Shown: piece by piece, positions 34,296 to 45,600 of the stretch
Layout: every line of letters starts with the position of its first letter
How positions within the stretch are numbered: the stretch's first letter is position 1
NCBI GenBank assembly: GCA_029851415.1
Contig: CM056742.1
Coordinates: 59,360,454 to 59,424,453, forward strand
DNA from: Eretmocerus hayati
Lineage: Eukaryota > Arthropoda > Insecta > Hymenoptera > Aphelinidae
DNA: 64,000 bases
Reading direction: 5' to 3'
Position numbers and translations under genes: made by a program
The notes under the pieces: generated by a model
The model's database searches: none
The model's input: only the letters and a program-made list of their open reading frames with translations
Told to the model about the DNA's origin: nothing

Positions 34296-35060
34296 TGTAT
34301 ATGTTACGTGCAAAGTCCGAAATTGTGCACTCCGGGGAGTGCACAATGATGGTTTGTGCAAAGCCCGGTGGGTCGGACTTTGCACAACGCGAGTTGTGCA
34401 GAGTCCGATGCATCGGGCTTTGCACAAGGTATTTCTGTGCAAAGCCCGATATACCGAGTTTTACACAGAGGATCGGTGTGTATTCTGTGATGTATAGTGG
34501 TGAGTCGGGCAATCTCTAACACACAATGAGCGACATGGAGAGTCGATTCTTCTTCCAATGTTTACTAATACTCGAGCAGATTGTACTCGATATAGTATAC
34601 CAACGGTGTCTTCAAAATCAAAATGAATCAAAACACTCGCGATAAGATTTTGATAGTCCACTGCACTCTTAATCAAACTACTATTATCCCTTAATATGAT
34701 TGAGTTGAGTTTAGAATTAAAATCATCCCGAAATGAATCAGCGCTATTTGGATCCATGATTCTGTAACTCGAATAAGTGTCGATGTGATTGGCCTCGCGA
34801 GACTGACTGCTGTAAACATGATTCGAATTGTTATTATTAGCAATTGCCCGACTCACCTCTATACATCGCAGAATACCCACCGATCCTCTGTGTAAAACTC
34901 AGTATATCGGACTTTGCACAGAAATATCTTGTGCAAAACCCGATGCATCGGACTCTGCACAACTCGCGTTGTGCAAAGTCCGATCCACCGGGCTTTGCAC
35001 AAACCATCGTTGTGCACTCCGGGGAGTGCACAATTTCGGACTCTGCACGTAACATATACA
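34296..35060. mobile_element. Foldback element with hairpin-built arms (GTGCAAAG type)
   Basis: The ends are TGTATATGTTACGTG on both sides in inverse orientation. The arms 34296-34513 and 34842-35060 each consist of four successive hairpins, for example TTGTGCACTCCGG followed by its complement, and TTGTGCAAAGCCCGG against TCGGACTTTGCACAA. The 330-bp centre carries an open minus-strand frame (part of 34461-34880) of unknown meaning. The terminal motif is shared with the element at 21211-22331, although the hairpin modules differ. Confidence 0.85.
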
Positions 35061-35193
35061 CACGGTGTCTACTTCGGACAAGAATGGGGAAAAGCGGTCC
35101 ACCATCTGGAATTAGATTTTTTTCGGGTGAAACTGGAGAGCCATCTGGAATTCTGATCGATAGTCGGGAATCCGGTACTCTGACGTATAAAGA

Positions 35194-36315
35194 TGACGTG
35201 GGCACACCCTCGCATTTATTTTTCATCGCCGCGGATATGTAATTTTCCGTTACTACATTCGTACGCTTTTCTAGCGTACGCCCAGCATAGGTCTTTCATT
35301 AACCTTTCCCAGGAATTTGTCACAGAACTTTTGTAACTGGCGCGCCCCATTACTTGAACGTGAAAGTAATGCTTCTCCAACGTCCGACCCAGGTTGTCAA
35401 GTTTTTGAAGGAAAAGGCATTCGAAATACTTTGTAACTCGACAGTCACATTACATTAACACAGAAGTAACTCTTATTCAAATACAGACCAAGCCATAAAG
35501 TTTTCCAGGAAAAATACCAAAAACTCTTGTAACTAGACAGCCCTGATAAAACGACGAGAATGTAACGCTCCCCCACCGTACGCGGCAGATCGTAAATTCA
35601 CTCTAATAAATCTTCGAATTAGTAAACTCAGCAAGCGTACGCCGCTCCGACGTACGCATTGCGGGCGCGGTGTACGGTTCTCACGCATTACATTCCTGCT
35701 AATGTAATGCGCCGCTGCCGTTACGCGTACGCTTCTCAAGCGTACGAACATAGGTACATAAGGCCGCGCTTTGCAAGCTCAGCAAGCTCAGTCTTCTCCA
35801 GCTCGCCGTCACGACGCTGTCTTCACGACACTCGGTCCATCCGTGGCGTCGACATACCCGACTCAACGTGCCCCGCCGCGACCGTACCAAGTTGCCCCGG
35901 TGGCATGAGGAACCAAATGTGCGTAGTGTTTGTGTTTCGCACCTCGAGTACCGAGTCGCAATTGTGTCTGGAAACTGTGAGAGTTATTCGAGTGCCTAAC
36001 CCCGTTCCTACCCCGACGACGGCGTGAGCACGCCCACGCACCTGGACCGGACGGATGGACCGTCCTAGCCAATCACAAGCACGTCCCAAGACCTACGTAC
36101 CCCGCTCCGGAGAGGAGCACCGACGAGACCTCTACGGACTCCAACAAGCTAAACGCTTGGCGCTGCTCGGAGCATTAAAAGCCGCGGCCTCAACTCAACA
36201 AAACAAGACTGCCCAACCCTCAACTATCTCGTCTCCGGCCAGCGAGACGCGAGAGTGAATTTAGTTTCATTCTCATTGACGAGTTTTCCCGCAAGCGGAA
36301 TTCCGAGCCCCGTCG
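35194..36315 (+). repeat. 5' LTR of the reduced gypsy element
   Basis: Matches 38456-39580 over its full length. Contains GTACGCTT...AAGCGTACG-type inverted motifs and ends in GAGCCCCGTCG, with the last base changed from the A of the other copy. Confidence 0.92.
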
Positions 36316-36316
36316 A

Positions 36317-36334
36317 TTTGACGCCCAACGTGGG
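36317..36334 (+). promoter_or_regulatory. Degenerate primer binding site
   Basis: TTGACGCCCAACGTGGGG lies just inside the LTR and differs at two positions from the common gypsy site TGGCGCCCAACGTGGGG. Confidence 0.65.
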
Positions 36335-36824
36335 GCCAACGAGGGACTTTTTGGACTCCGTCTGCATCAGGAGATGCTAGGACCTGCGACCTGATGAGCA
36401 GTCTTCCCCGGACGCCGCTTGCAACCCGGATGACCCGGCAGACAGCGGCAAGCACTTCTGGGAGTGTGGAAACACCCAGTGGCGCCCAACTGGATCAACA
36501 ACGCACCGTCTCGCGTGAGCGCACCGCTTGCGTGACACGCTACCCGCCATCGGTCACTTGGCTCGGAGCAGGAGCTCGAGTCCCTCCTGGACGGAGCACA
36601 GCTGCCTCTACGCCGTAGGACATCTTGCAGGGACTTTGCTCCAGCTGGATCACCGTCTGCGGTCCCACACGATAAGCCTGCGGATCCCCAAGCCGGAGCT
36701 GAGCAGTAGCCACCGGTGGATCCTCCCTTCATCAACCAGGAAACTACCTCAAGGATCAGAATCGAGCACCCACGACGGTTTGCTGTTGTACTGCTGAGAT
36801 CCGGCCAACCCGAGTGTCTACGTT

Positions 36825-38237
36825 CCTGGGTCCGTACGCGAGGTCATCCTGCACCACTTTCATGAGGACCCGCTCGCCGGCCATCTTGGTGCTGCGGAGA
36901 CCCTCCACCAGATACGCGGGGAGTACTACTGGCCCGGACTCCGCAACGACGTCCGACAACATGTGCGAGCATGCAGACCGTGCAACCTCACCAAGACTGC
37001 ACGACCAGCGGATGCCGGTGCGAACGTCGCCAGGAAGCCGAAACGACCCTGGGAACAAGTGGTCTTGGACCTGATGGACCCTTATCCCCGGACGCCCCGA
37101 GGAAAGCGGCTCATTCTGGCGGTCACGGATTTGTTTTCTCGTTGGACAAAAGCCTTTCCCATCTCATCATCGACGACCGAGGTCATCGCCAACGTCCTGG
37201 CGCTCAGAGTGTTCCAACGATGGGGGTACCCGAGAGTCGTGCTCTACGACAACGCGCCATAGTTCAAGGGTGCGAAATGGCTTCGCCTCTGCGACAAGTG
37301 GCAAGTCGAAGTATGGACCACGCCTGCATACCTTCCGCAGGCAATTCCTACGGAGCGTCAGAATCAAGAGATCAAGAAGGGGCTACGCCTGGTCTCACTC
37401 CTGTACCAGCACCGAAGCAACTGGGACCTGGAGGTCTCAAAGATCCTGTTTGCCATGCGGCGCCAATACAACGCCGCCACTGGATTCTCACCTAGCGAGT
37501 TGCTCCTGGGACACAACATCACTCGCCCAGGGGAACGAGTCTCGCCACGATCGGACGACCTTGAGACTCGCATCGCCGCCGCCAACTGATCACAAGACCA
37601 CTTCACTAGCAGCTGGAGACCTTCGGATGAAGTCTTCACGGAGGGCGTCACGGTGTTCATTGAGACACACCCCCTCTCCGAAGCTGCCGACAACTTCAAC
37701 GCCGGCCTTGCCCCGAAATGGGAAGGCCCGTACGAGATCGTCCACTGTCATTCAGCGCAGGTGTTCACCGTCGACCGACCCGGAAACACCGCCCTGAAGG
37801 TGCACATCTCGCAGGTCAAGCGAGACCACACAGCTCCAGCCCCTCCTGCGGCTGAACCTGGATCACCATACCCCGGAACAAGCGGCGCCAAGGATGCAGA
37901 CGGACCCCGAACCGAGCGGCCATATCCGCCGACTACACCTGCCAGTGGGGACGCCCACTTGTCCGAGGACCAAGGTCGGAACGGATCCGCAACCGTCCCC
38001 ATTGCCACGACCCCTGATCGTGCGCAGGACGACATCGCAAGCCACGTCAAGGAGGACTCCCCGACAAACATTGCCGAGATGGACACCTTGGCAGAACCAT
38101 ACCCGGGGGTAGCGGATGCGCCCCGAATCTTGAGCAACCAGCAATGGAAGAGACGCAGAGGGCGACCTACCTTAGCAGAGGCAGCATGGAGGAAAGCCGA
38201 GCGCAAGCTCACCTACCCACCGCCTAGCCACCGCTAG
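36825..38237 (+). pseudogene. Integrase remnant of the reduced gypsy element
   Basis: The zinc-finger domain (HHFHEDPLAGHLG, YYWPGL, CRPCN) is at 36845-36990, the catalytic core at about 37050-37360 (LDLMDPYP, TDLFSRW, VLYDNAP, then a PTERQNQEIKKG block), and a C-terminal part with KWEGPYEIV near 37717, the GPY/F module of gypsy integrases. TAG at 37260-37262 replaces the expected Gln of the DNAPQF motif, and TGA interrupts at about 37590, after which the frame changes. A proline-rich tail follows to 38237. The remnant is not functional, although the core is still easily read. Confidence 0.85.
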
Positions 38238-38455
38238 TACTTGAGGAGCGGGAGGAATTACCCAACTCCGGAACAATAATGAGGTATTACTATCTGGCGA
38301 GAATATATAATCAATCATGTATAATCGAAGTATGTATCTTAGAATTAGTTTTGTCGAATAAAGAGTCGACAAGGTACCGAATGCGACGCACACTCACGGC
38401 ACTTTCAATGCGAAAATAATATTCGCGTCGATCCCCCGGATGATTTGACGTGGGC

Positions 38456-39580
38456 ATACCCCCGCATTTATTTTTGATCGCCGCGAATATATAATTTTCT
38501 ATTACTACATTCGTACGCTCCTCTAGCGTACGCCCAGCATAGGTCTTCCATTAACTTTTCCCAGGAATTTGTCGATGGGATTTGTCGCACAACTTTTGTA
38601 ACTGGCGCGCCCCATTACTCAACGTGAAAGTAACGCTTTTCCAACGTACGACCCAGGTTGTAAAGATGTCCAAGAAGAAGGCATTCAAAATACTTTGTAA
38701 CTCGACAGTCACATTACATTAACACAGAAGTAACTCTTATTCAACGTACAGACCAAGCCATAAAGTTTTCCGGGAAGAATACCAAAAACCCTTGTAACTA
38801 GACAGCCCTATTGAAACGACGAGAACGTAACGCTCCCCCACCATACGCGGCAGATCGTAAATTTACTCTAATAAATCTTCGAATTAGTAAACCCAGCAAG
38901 CGTACGCCGCTCCGACGTACGCATCGCGGGCGTGGTGTACGGTTCTCACGCATTACATTCCTGCCAATGTAATGCGCCGCTCCCTTTACGCGTACGCTTC
39001 TCAAGCGTACGAACATGGGTATACGAGGCCGCGCTTTCCAATCTCAGCAAGCTCAGTCTCCTCCAGCTCGCCGTCGCGACGCTGTCTCCACGACACTCGG
39101 CCCATCCGTGGCCTCGACGTACCCGACTCAACGTGCCACGCCGCGACCGAATCAAGTTGCCCCGGTGGCATGAGTGACCAAGTGTGCGTAGTGTTCGTGC
39201 TTCGCACTTCAAGTACTGAGTCGCAATTGTGTCTTGAAACTGTGAGAGTTATTCGAGTGTCTAACCCCGTTCCTACCCCGACGACGGCGTGAACACGCCC
39301 ACGCACTTGGACCGGACGGATGGACCGTCCTAGCCAACGACAAGCACGTCCCAAGACCTACGCACCCCGCTCCGAAGAGGAGCACCCACGAGACCTCTAC
39401 GGACTTCACCAGGCTAAACGCTTGGTGCTGCTCGGAGCGTTAAAAGCCGCGGCCTCAACTCAACAAGACAAGACTGCTCAACTCTCAACTATCTCGTCTC
39501 CGGCCAGTGAGACGCGGGAGTGAATTCAGTTTCATTGTCATTGACGAGGTCCTCCGCAAGCGAAATTCCGAGCCCCGTCA
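38456..39580 (+). repeat. 3' LTR of the reduced gypsy element
   Basis: Second copy of 35194-36315, starting TGACGTGGGC and ending GAGCCCCGTCA, followed by the target duplication AAGA. No clear polypurine tract directly precedes it; GAGGAGCGGGAGGA at 38242-38255 is the best purine run, 200 bases upstream. Confidence 0.92.
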
Positions 39581-39584
39581 AAGA

Positions 39585-41279
39585 GATTTCGAATCTTCCA
39601 CATGTAGAGATGGTGGAATAGAGAAAAATACGCTACAGAAAAATACCTGCGCGGAAGGTTTACTGGGCTTCTATGAACCGTTTGAATATCCAAAACCAAA
39701 GAAAAAAAACTACTAGTCATTACTATTTCACCTAGACTCAAAATTCTAATCATTGATCTCATGAACGATCATCTAGAATGGCGCAAACTCTATTCAAAAA
39801 TGTTTCAACCAGTTGATGTTCAATTCCATCATTAGACGATAATATTCAATTATCCATGGGCCATTTCGGGGAATTTTGGTCGGGACCGTCACCAGGGTGT
39901 TCTGCGGTTATCCCAAGAAAAAAGTCTCTGTCAGTACTATGTTGGAGTTGTAGAAACAGTTCCCTTGGATTTCGTCAAAAACCTCTATAGGCCTTTGAGA
40001 AGTCCACTTTGGGCTCCTTCAGTCTATTTTCAGAAAATCATAACTCTAGTTAGACGAAACACTTTTGGGCGTAGCTGAGTGGAATTTTTTGTGGAAACAA
40101 GTGTTCACAGGAAAGAAATTGTCCAAGTCCGATGATTGAACTTAGCAACTCCTGGGAACTTTAGGCGCTGACAGCAGATTTGAGCGATTTCTCGACCTGC
40201 TTCAAAGTAACCTGGCTCCTACTCAATGATGATCGACTTCTACTAGTTGTCATTGTCGTTGTAGGAGTCCTGAGAATATCTACAATGTGGTCCCTGGTGA
40301 ATTGTCGCACCCTTCGAAAGCCACAAACTTGAGTGGTTACAAGTGAAGTATTTATGCAAAACTGCCAATCTTCGAGCTCAATTAAAGGAGGTCGGCTTTT
40401 TTCGATCGACCTCAGCAACGTATGTGCTAATATATTTGTCGATACAAGTGCTATAAATTAGACCTCAATCCTCGATTCCATTCAGCTGATTCGAATCCCC
40501 CCGTTTCCTACTCCTCTCTCAAAATGACCTTACAGGTACCGCTCGCATGTGCTCCTATCTGAACTCATGTGCCCCAATCTGTTCCACATTATTCCCCGGA
40601 GTACGCCTGAATATGTACAGAAACTACCGGAGGCAAGCTTCGAGCCAGATGGGAGTTAGAGGTTTCACTTCACGAGTCAAAAATGGGCATTGTTTCGTTT
40701 ATTAACGCGCAGGCGAGCGTAGAGGGATTCCACTCATTGTAGCTCACAAATGAGAGGAGCTGCTGAGACTGGGATTGAAACATGTTCCCTCAACTCGCAA
40801 TATCTATCTAAACAAAATTTCATGCTCAATAATGTGACTGTAAAATTTTAACACTTGCGCTTGGACTAGAAAACACTTTTGTCGCATGTTTTTTGATGGA
40901 GTGGCTCCAGATGAAGATTCAGATACAAACTGACCACAGAATCGTGTTGGGATGGTCGATTTGTGTCGAAAGAGAATGCTCGTATCTCTATTTCGACCGC
41001 CCATCTCATTTGTTAGCTAGAATGAGTTAAACATTACCAACGCTCCCCTGCGCCCAAATAGATGGAATGATGCCTATTTTTGACTCCGAAAATGAATCTC
41101 TAGCTCGCATTTGGATCAAAAATTTGCATTCGGAAGTTTTTACACAGTCATATCCGAGGGCACTCTGGGGAACAACTCCACAGAAATTGTGGAACATGAG
41201 TTCAGATGGGAGCACATGCGAGCCATATGTGTGAGGTCATTTTCAGCGCAGTCAAAATACGGTTTTGGATTGGCCGTAT
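39585..41279. other. Anonymous spacer
   Basis: No gene, RNA or inverted repeat recognised. From about 41040 sequence related to the 173-bp satellite begins to appear in degenerate form. Confidence 0.5.
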
Positions 41280-41902
41280 CAGAGTGGATTCATGGTCGAT
41301 TCTGTCAGGTTCACATTTGCCAACATTCAAGAACATGATGATCAATCTGGAAATTGCCCTACCTGATATCACTGAAAGAATCTATTACGGTCCAGGAAGT
41401 GGACAAAAAACGGTGTAGCTCGCGGGAATCATCGGAATATCGAGTTCGGAGTGGATTCATGACGATTCCTGTCACTCTGATCCATGCCAAACATCTACAA
41501 CTCGATCATCAATCTGAAGGTTGCCGTCACTGAGAATCCTGATTCCCTCAGAATTCATTACCGCCCGGGGAAAGGACGGAAAACGGTGCAGCTCGCAGAG
41601 ATCATCGGAATATCGAGTTCGGAGTGGTATCTTCACGATTTCTGTCACCTTGATCCGTGCCAACGTCTACAAAATGATGATTAATTGGATCATTGCCCTA
41701 TTTAGGGATCCTGAGACCCTTATTATTTATTACCACCCAGGGAGAGGAGTGAAACGGCGCGGCTTGCGGGAAACATCGGAACATCGAGATCGGATTAGAT
41801 TCTTGACGATTTCTGTCGCCTTCATCCGTGCCAAACATCTACAACATCATAATTAATCTGATCATTGCCCTCACTGAGAATCCTGAAATCCTGAGAATTT
41901 AT
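41280..41902 (+). repeat. 173-bp satellite, left part
   Basis: Successive units are marked by GAGTTCGGAG ending at 41451, 41624 and 41795 (spacings 173 and 171). The last unit is cut at 41902 by the large foldback element and resumes at 52765. Confidence 0.9.
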
Positions 41903-42187
41903 GGGTACCTGAAGCTAGCGAACACTAACTCACGAATCGGGCCCAAACCAATTTCACTTTTTATTACTATTAATTACTAATTTATTACCAAAGAAAGAAA
42001 TTTATTACCGGTCATGGGCCCGAAATACGAGAGTTTTCGCTAGCGGAAGCTTACGCTAGCGAACACGTGGCCGGGGAGAGATCGTACGGGAATGTGCAAT
42101 AGCTCATTTTTTATTACCTTTTTATTACTCTCAGAATACGTCCTCAAAATATGCGTGTGATATGATTCAGCTGAAATATGATGGTTT

Positions 42188-42213
42188 TCGCTAGCGTAAG
42201 CTTACGCTAGCGA
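42188..42213. repeat. Perfect 26-bp palindrome in the left terminal repeat
   Basis: Centred on GCGTAAGCTTACGC with CTAGCGA arms. It recurs at 52444-52469 in the right terminal repeat, and a one-mismatch version lies near 42032-42057. A plausible protein-binding or nicking site (inference). Confidence 0.85.
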
Positions 42214-42600
42214 ACACCATATACAGGCGTAGCTTTGGGGACACTCAGAACAACATAGGATTTTATTACTTTTTTATTACTCTCGAAAGGTATAGTCGAG
42301 ATAGTCCCGAGACCAAGCGGAAACCGATATTTGGGCCTGAGGCTGGACGAGAGCTGGAGCGGGGCGAGATGAGAAATATATGATAGACTGAGCTACCTCT
42401 GTACAATAACGTGGGAATGAGAAAATTCCATCGCATACGGAAACCTGTCTGACGTTGAGCAGGGTACACATGAGTCTTCAGGGATAATAGAGAATCGATA
42501 ACGAATCAGCAAACTCGATCATAGGGCCCAAAACAGGGGAGACCCTGCTTAACGTTATTATAGTCGCAGTCGAGACGTCACGGGCGGATGCCGGAGAGTC

Positions 42601-45600
42601 CCAATGGACCCGAAACTCTACAGAACCTTAGATCAAGTGGTTATACACCATCGATGATGCCCAGAGAATTTATGAGCATTCAGCACCCTCGGCTATGGGG
42701 CCAGAAACTTGGTGAAATCGAGCTTTGGGCACTTATCCGCGCAGTTATGACGCCACTGTGGGTTGTAGGATGTTCCAATGGACCCGAAACTCTACAGAAC
42801 CTCAGATCAAGTAGTTATGTACCATTAATGATGCCCAGAGTATTTATTACCAATCAGCACCCTCGGCTATGGGGCCCAAAACAGGGAGAAATCAAGCTTT
42901 GGGCAGTTATCCGCGCAGTTATGACGCCACTGTGGGTTGTAGGATGTTCCAATGGACCCGAAACTCTACAGAACCTCAGACCAAGTGGTTATGTATCATT
43001 GATGATGCCCAGAGAATTTATTACCAGTCAGCACCCTCGGCTATGGGGCCCAAAACAGGGAGAAATCGAGCTTTGAGCAGTTATCCGCGCAGTTATGACG
43101 CAACTGTGGGTTGTAGGATGTTCCAATGGACCCGAAACTCCACAAAACCCTAGATCAAGTAGTCACGTACTATCTCTGATGCCCACAGAGTTTATTACCA
43201 GTCAGCACCCTCGGCTATGGGGCCCAAAAGAGGGCAAAATCGAGCTTTGGGCAGTTATCCGCGCAGTTATGACGCCACTGTGGGTTGTAGGATGTTCCAA
43301 TGGACCCGAAACTCTACAGAACCTCAGACCAAGTGGTTATGTATCATTGATGATGCCCAGAGAATTTATGACCAGTCAGCACCCTCGGCTATGGGGCCCA
43401 AAAGAGGGCAAAATCGAGCTTTTGGCAGTTATCCGCGCAGTTATGACGCAACTGTGGGTTGTAGGATGTTCCAATGGACCCGAAACTCCACAAAACCCTA
43501 GATCAAGTAGTCACGTACTATCTCTGATGCCCACAGAATTTATTACCAGTCAGCACCCTCGGCTATGGGGCCCAAAACAGGGAGAAATCGAGCTTTGGGC
43601 AGTTATCTGCCCAGTTATGACGCCAGTGTGGGTTGTAGGATGTTCCAATGGACCCGAAACTCTACAGAACCTCAGATCAAGTGGTTACACACCATCGATG
43701 ATGCCCAGAAAATTTATTACCAGTCAGCACCCTCGGCTATGGGGCCCAAAAGAGGGCCAAATCGAGCTTTGGGCAGTTATCCGCGCAGTTATGACGTCAC
43801 TGTGGAATGTAGGATGTTCCAATGGACCCGAAACTCTACAGAACCTTAGATCGAGTGATTATGTATCATTGATGATGCCCAGAGTATTTATTACCAATCA
43901 GCACCCTCGGCTATGGGGCCCAAAACAGGAAGAAATCAAGCTTTGGGCAGTTATCCGCGCAGTTATGACGTCACTGTGGGTTGTAGGATGTTCCAATGGA
44001 CCCGAAACTCTACAGAACCTTAGATCGAGTGATTATGTATCATTGATGATGCCCAGAGTATTTATTACCAATCAGCACCCTCGGCTATGGGGCCCAAAAC
44101 AGGAAGAAATCAAGGTTTGGGCAGTTATCCGCGCAGTTATGACGCCACTGTGGGTTGTAGGATGTTCCAATGGACCCGAAACTCTACAGAACCTTAGACC
44201 AAGTGGTTATGTATCATTGATGATGCCCACAGAATTTATTACCAGTCAGCACCCTCGGCTATGGGGCCCAAAACAGGGAGAAATCGAGCTTTGAGCAGTT
44301 ATCCGCGCAGTTATCACGCAACTGTGGGTTGTAGGATGTTCCAATGGACCCGAAACTCCACAAAACCCTAGATCAAGTAGTCACGTACTATCTCTAATGC
44401 CCACAGAATTTATTACCAGTCAGCACCCTCGGCTATGGGGCCCAAAAGAGGGCAAAATCGAGCTTTGGGCAGTTATCCGCGCAGTTATGACGCCACTGTG
44501 GGTTGTAGGATGTTCCAAAGGACCGGAAACTCTACAGAACCTCAGATCAAGTGGTTATGTACCATTGATGATGCCCAGAGAATTTATTACCATTCAGCAC
44601 CCTCGGCTATGGGGCCCAAAACGGGGCGAAATCGAGCTTTGGGCAGTTATCTGCCCAGTTATGACGCCACTGTGGGTTGTAGGATGTTCCAATGGACCCG
44701 AAACTCTACAGAACCTCAGATCAAGTGGTTATCCACCATCGATGATGACCAGAGAATTTATTACCAGTCAGCACCCTCGGCTATGGGGCCCAAAAGAGGG
44801 CAAAATCGAGCTTTGGGCAGTTATCCGCGCAGTTATGACGCAACTGTGGGTTGTAGGATGTTCCAATGGACCCGAAACTCCACAAAACCCTAGATCAAGT
44901 AGTCACGTACTATCTCTGATGCCCACAGAATTTATTACCAGTCAGCACCTTCGGCTATGGGGCCCAGAACAGGGCAAAATCGAGCTTTGGGCAGTTATCC
45001 GCGCAGTTATGACGCCACTGTGGGTTGTAGGATGTTCCAATGGACCCGAAACTCTACAGAACCTCAGACCAAGTGGTTTTGTATCATTTATGATGCCCAG
45101 AGAATTTATTACCAGTCAGCACCCTCGGCTATGGGGCCCAAAAGAGGGCAAAATCGAGCTTTGGGCAGTTATCCGCGCAGTTATGACGCAACTGTGGGTT
45201 GTAGGATGTTCCAATGGACCCGAAAATCCAACAAACCCTAGATAAAGTAGTCACGTACTATCTCTGATGCCCACAGAATTTATTACCAGTCAGCACCCTC
45301 GGCTATGGGGCCCAAAACAGGGAGAAATCGAGCTTTGGGCAGTTATCTGCCCAGTTATGACGCCACTGTGGGTTGTAGGATGTTCCAATGGACCCGAAAC
45401 TCTACAGAACCTCAGATCAAGTGGTTATACACCATCGATGATGCCCAGAGAATTTATTACCAGTCAGCACCCTCGGCTATGGGGCCCAAAAGAGGGCAAA
45501 ATCGAGCTTTGGGCAGTTATCCGCGCAGTTATGACGCAACTGTGGGTTGTAGGATGTTCCAATGGACCCGAAACTCCACAAAACCCTAGATCAAGTAGTC

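Larger units (their letters stand above)
35194..39580 (+). mobile_element. Reduced Ty3/gypsy LTR retrotransposon
   Basis: The LTRs are 35194-36315 and 38456-39580 (about 1.12 kb). They start TGACG and end CGTCA (CGTCG in the left copy), and the element is flanked by AAGA at 35190-35193 and 39581-39584. By eye the LTRs differ by roughly 5 to 10 percent, so it is older than the first element. The interior of 2.1 kb retains only an integrase region; gag, protease, RT and RNase H are missing. The interior is clearly more GC-rich than its surroundings. Confidence 0.93.

Noticed and set aside
35533..36089. Open frames of 70-120 codons inside the LTRs at 35.5-36.1 and 38.8-39.4 kb
   Set aside because: They are present in both LTR copies, lie on both strands and overlap; high GC content explains them.
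43095..44294. Long open frame of about 400 codons in the 174-bp array (and similar ones, including 464 codons on the minus strand at 49820-51214)
   Set aside because: The period is a multiple of three and the monomer happens to be stop-free in two frames, so long frames arise automatically. Neither frame shows a preference for silent changes by eye, and stops appear in single monomers.
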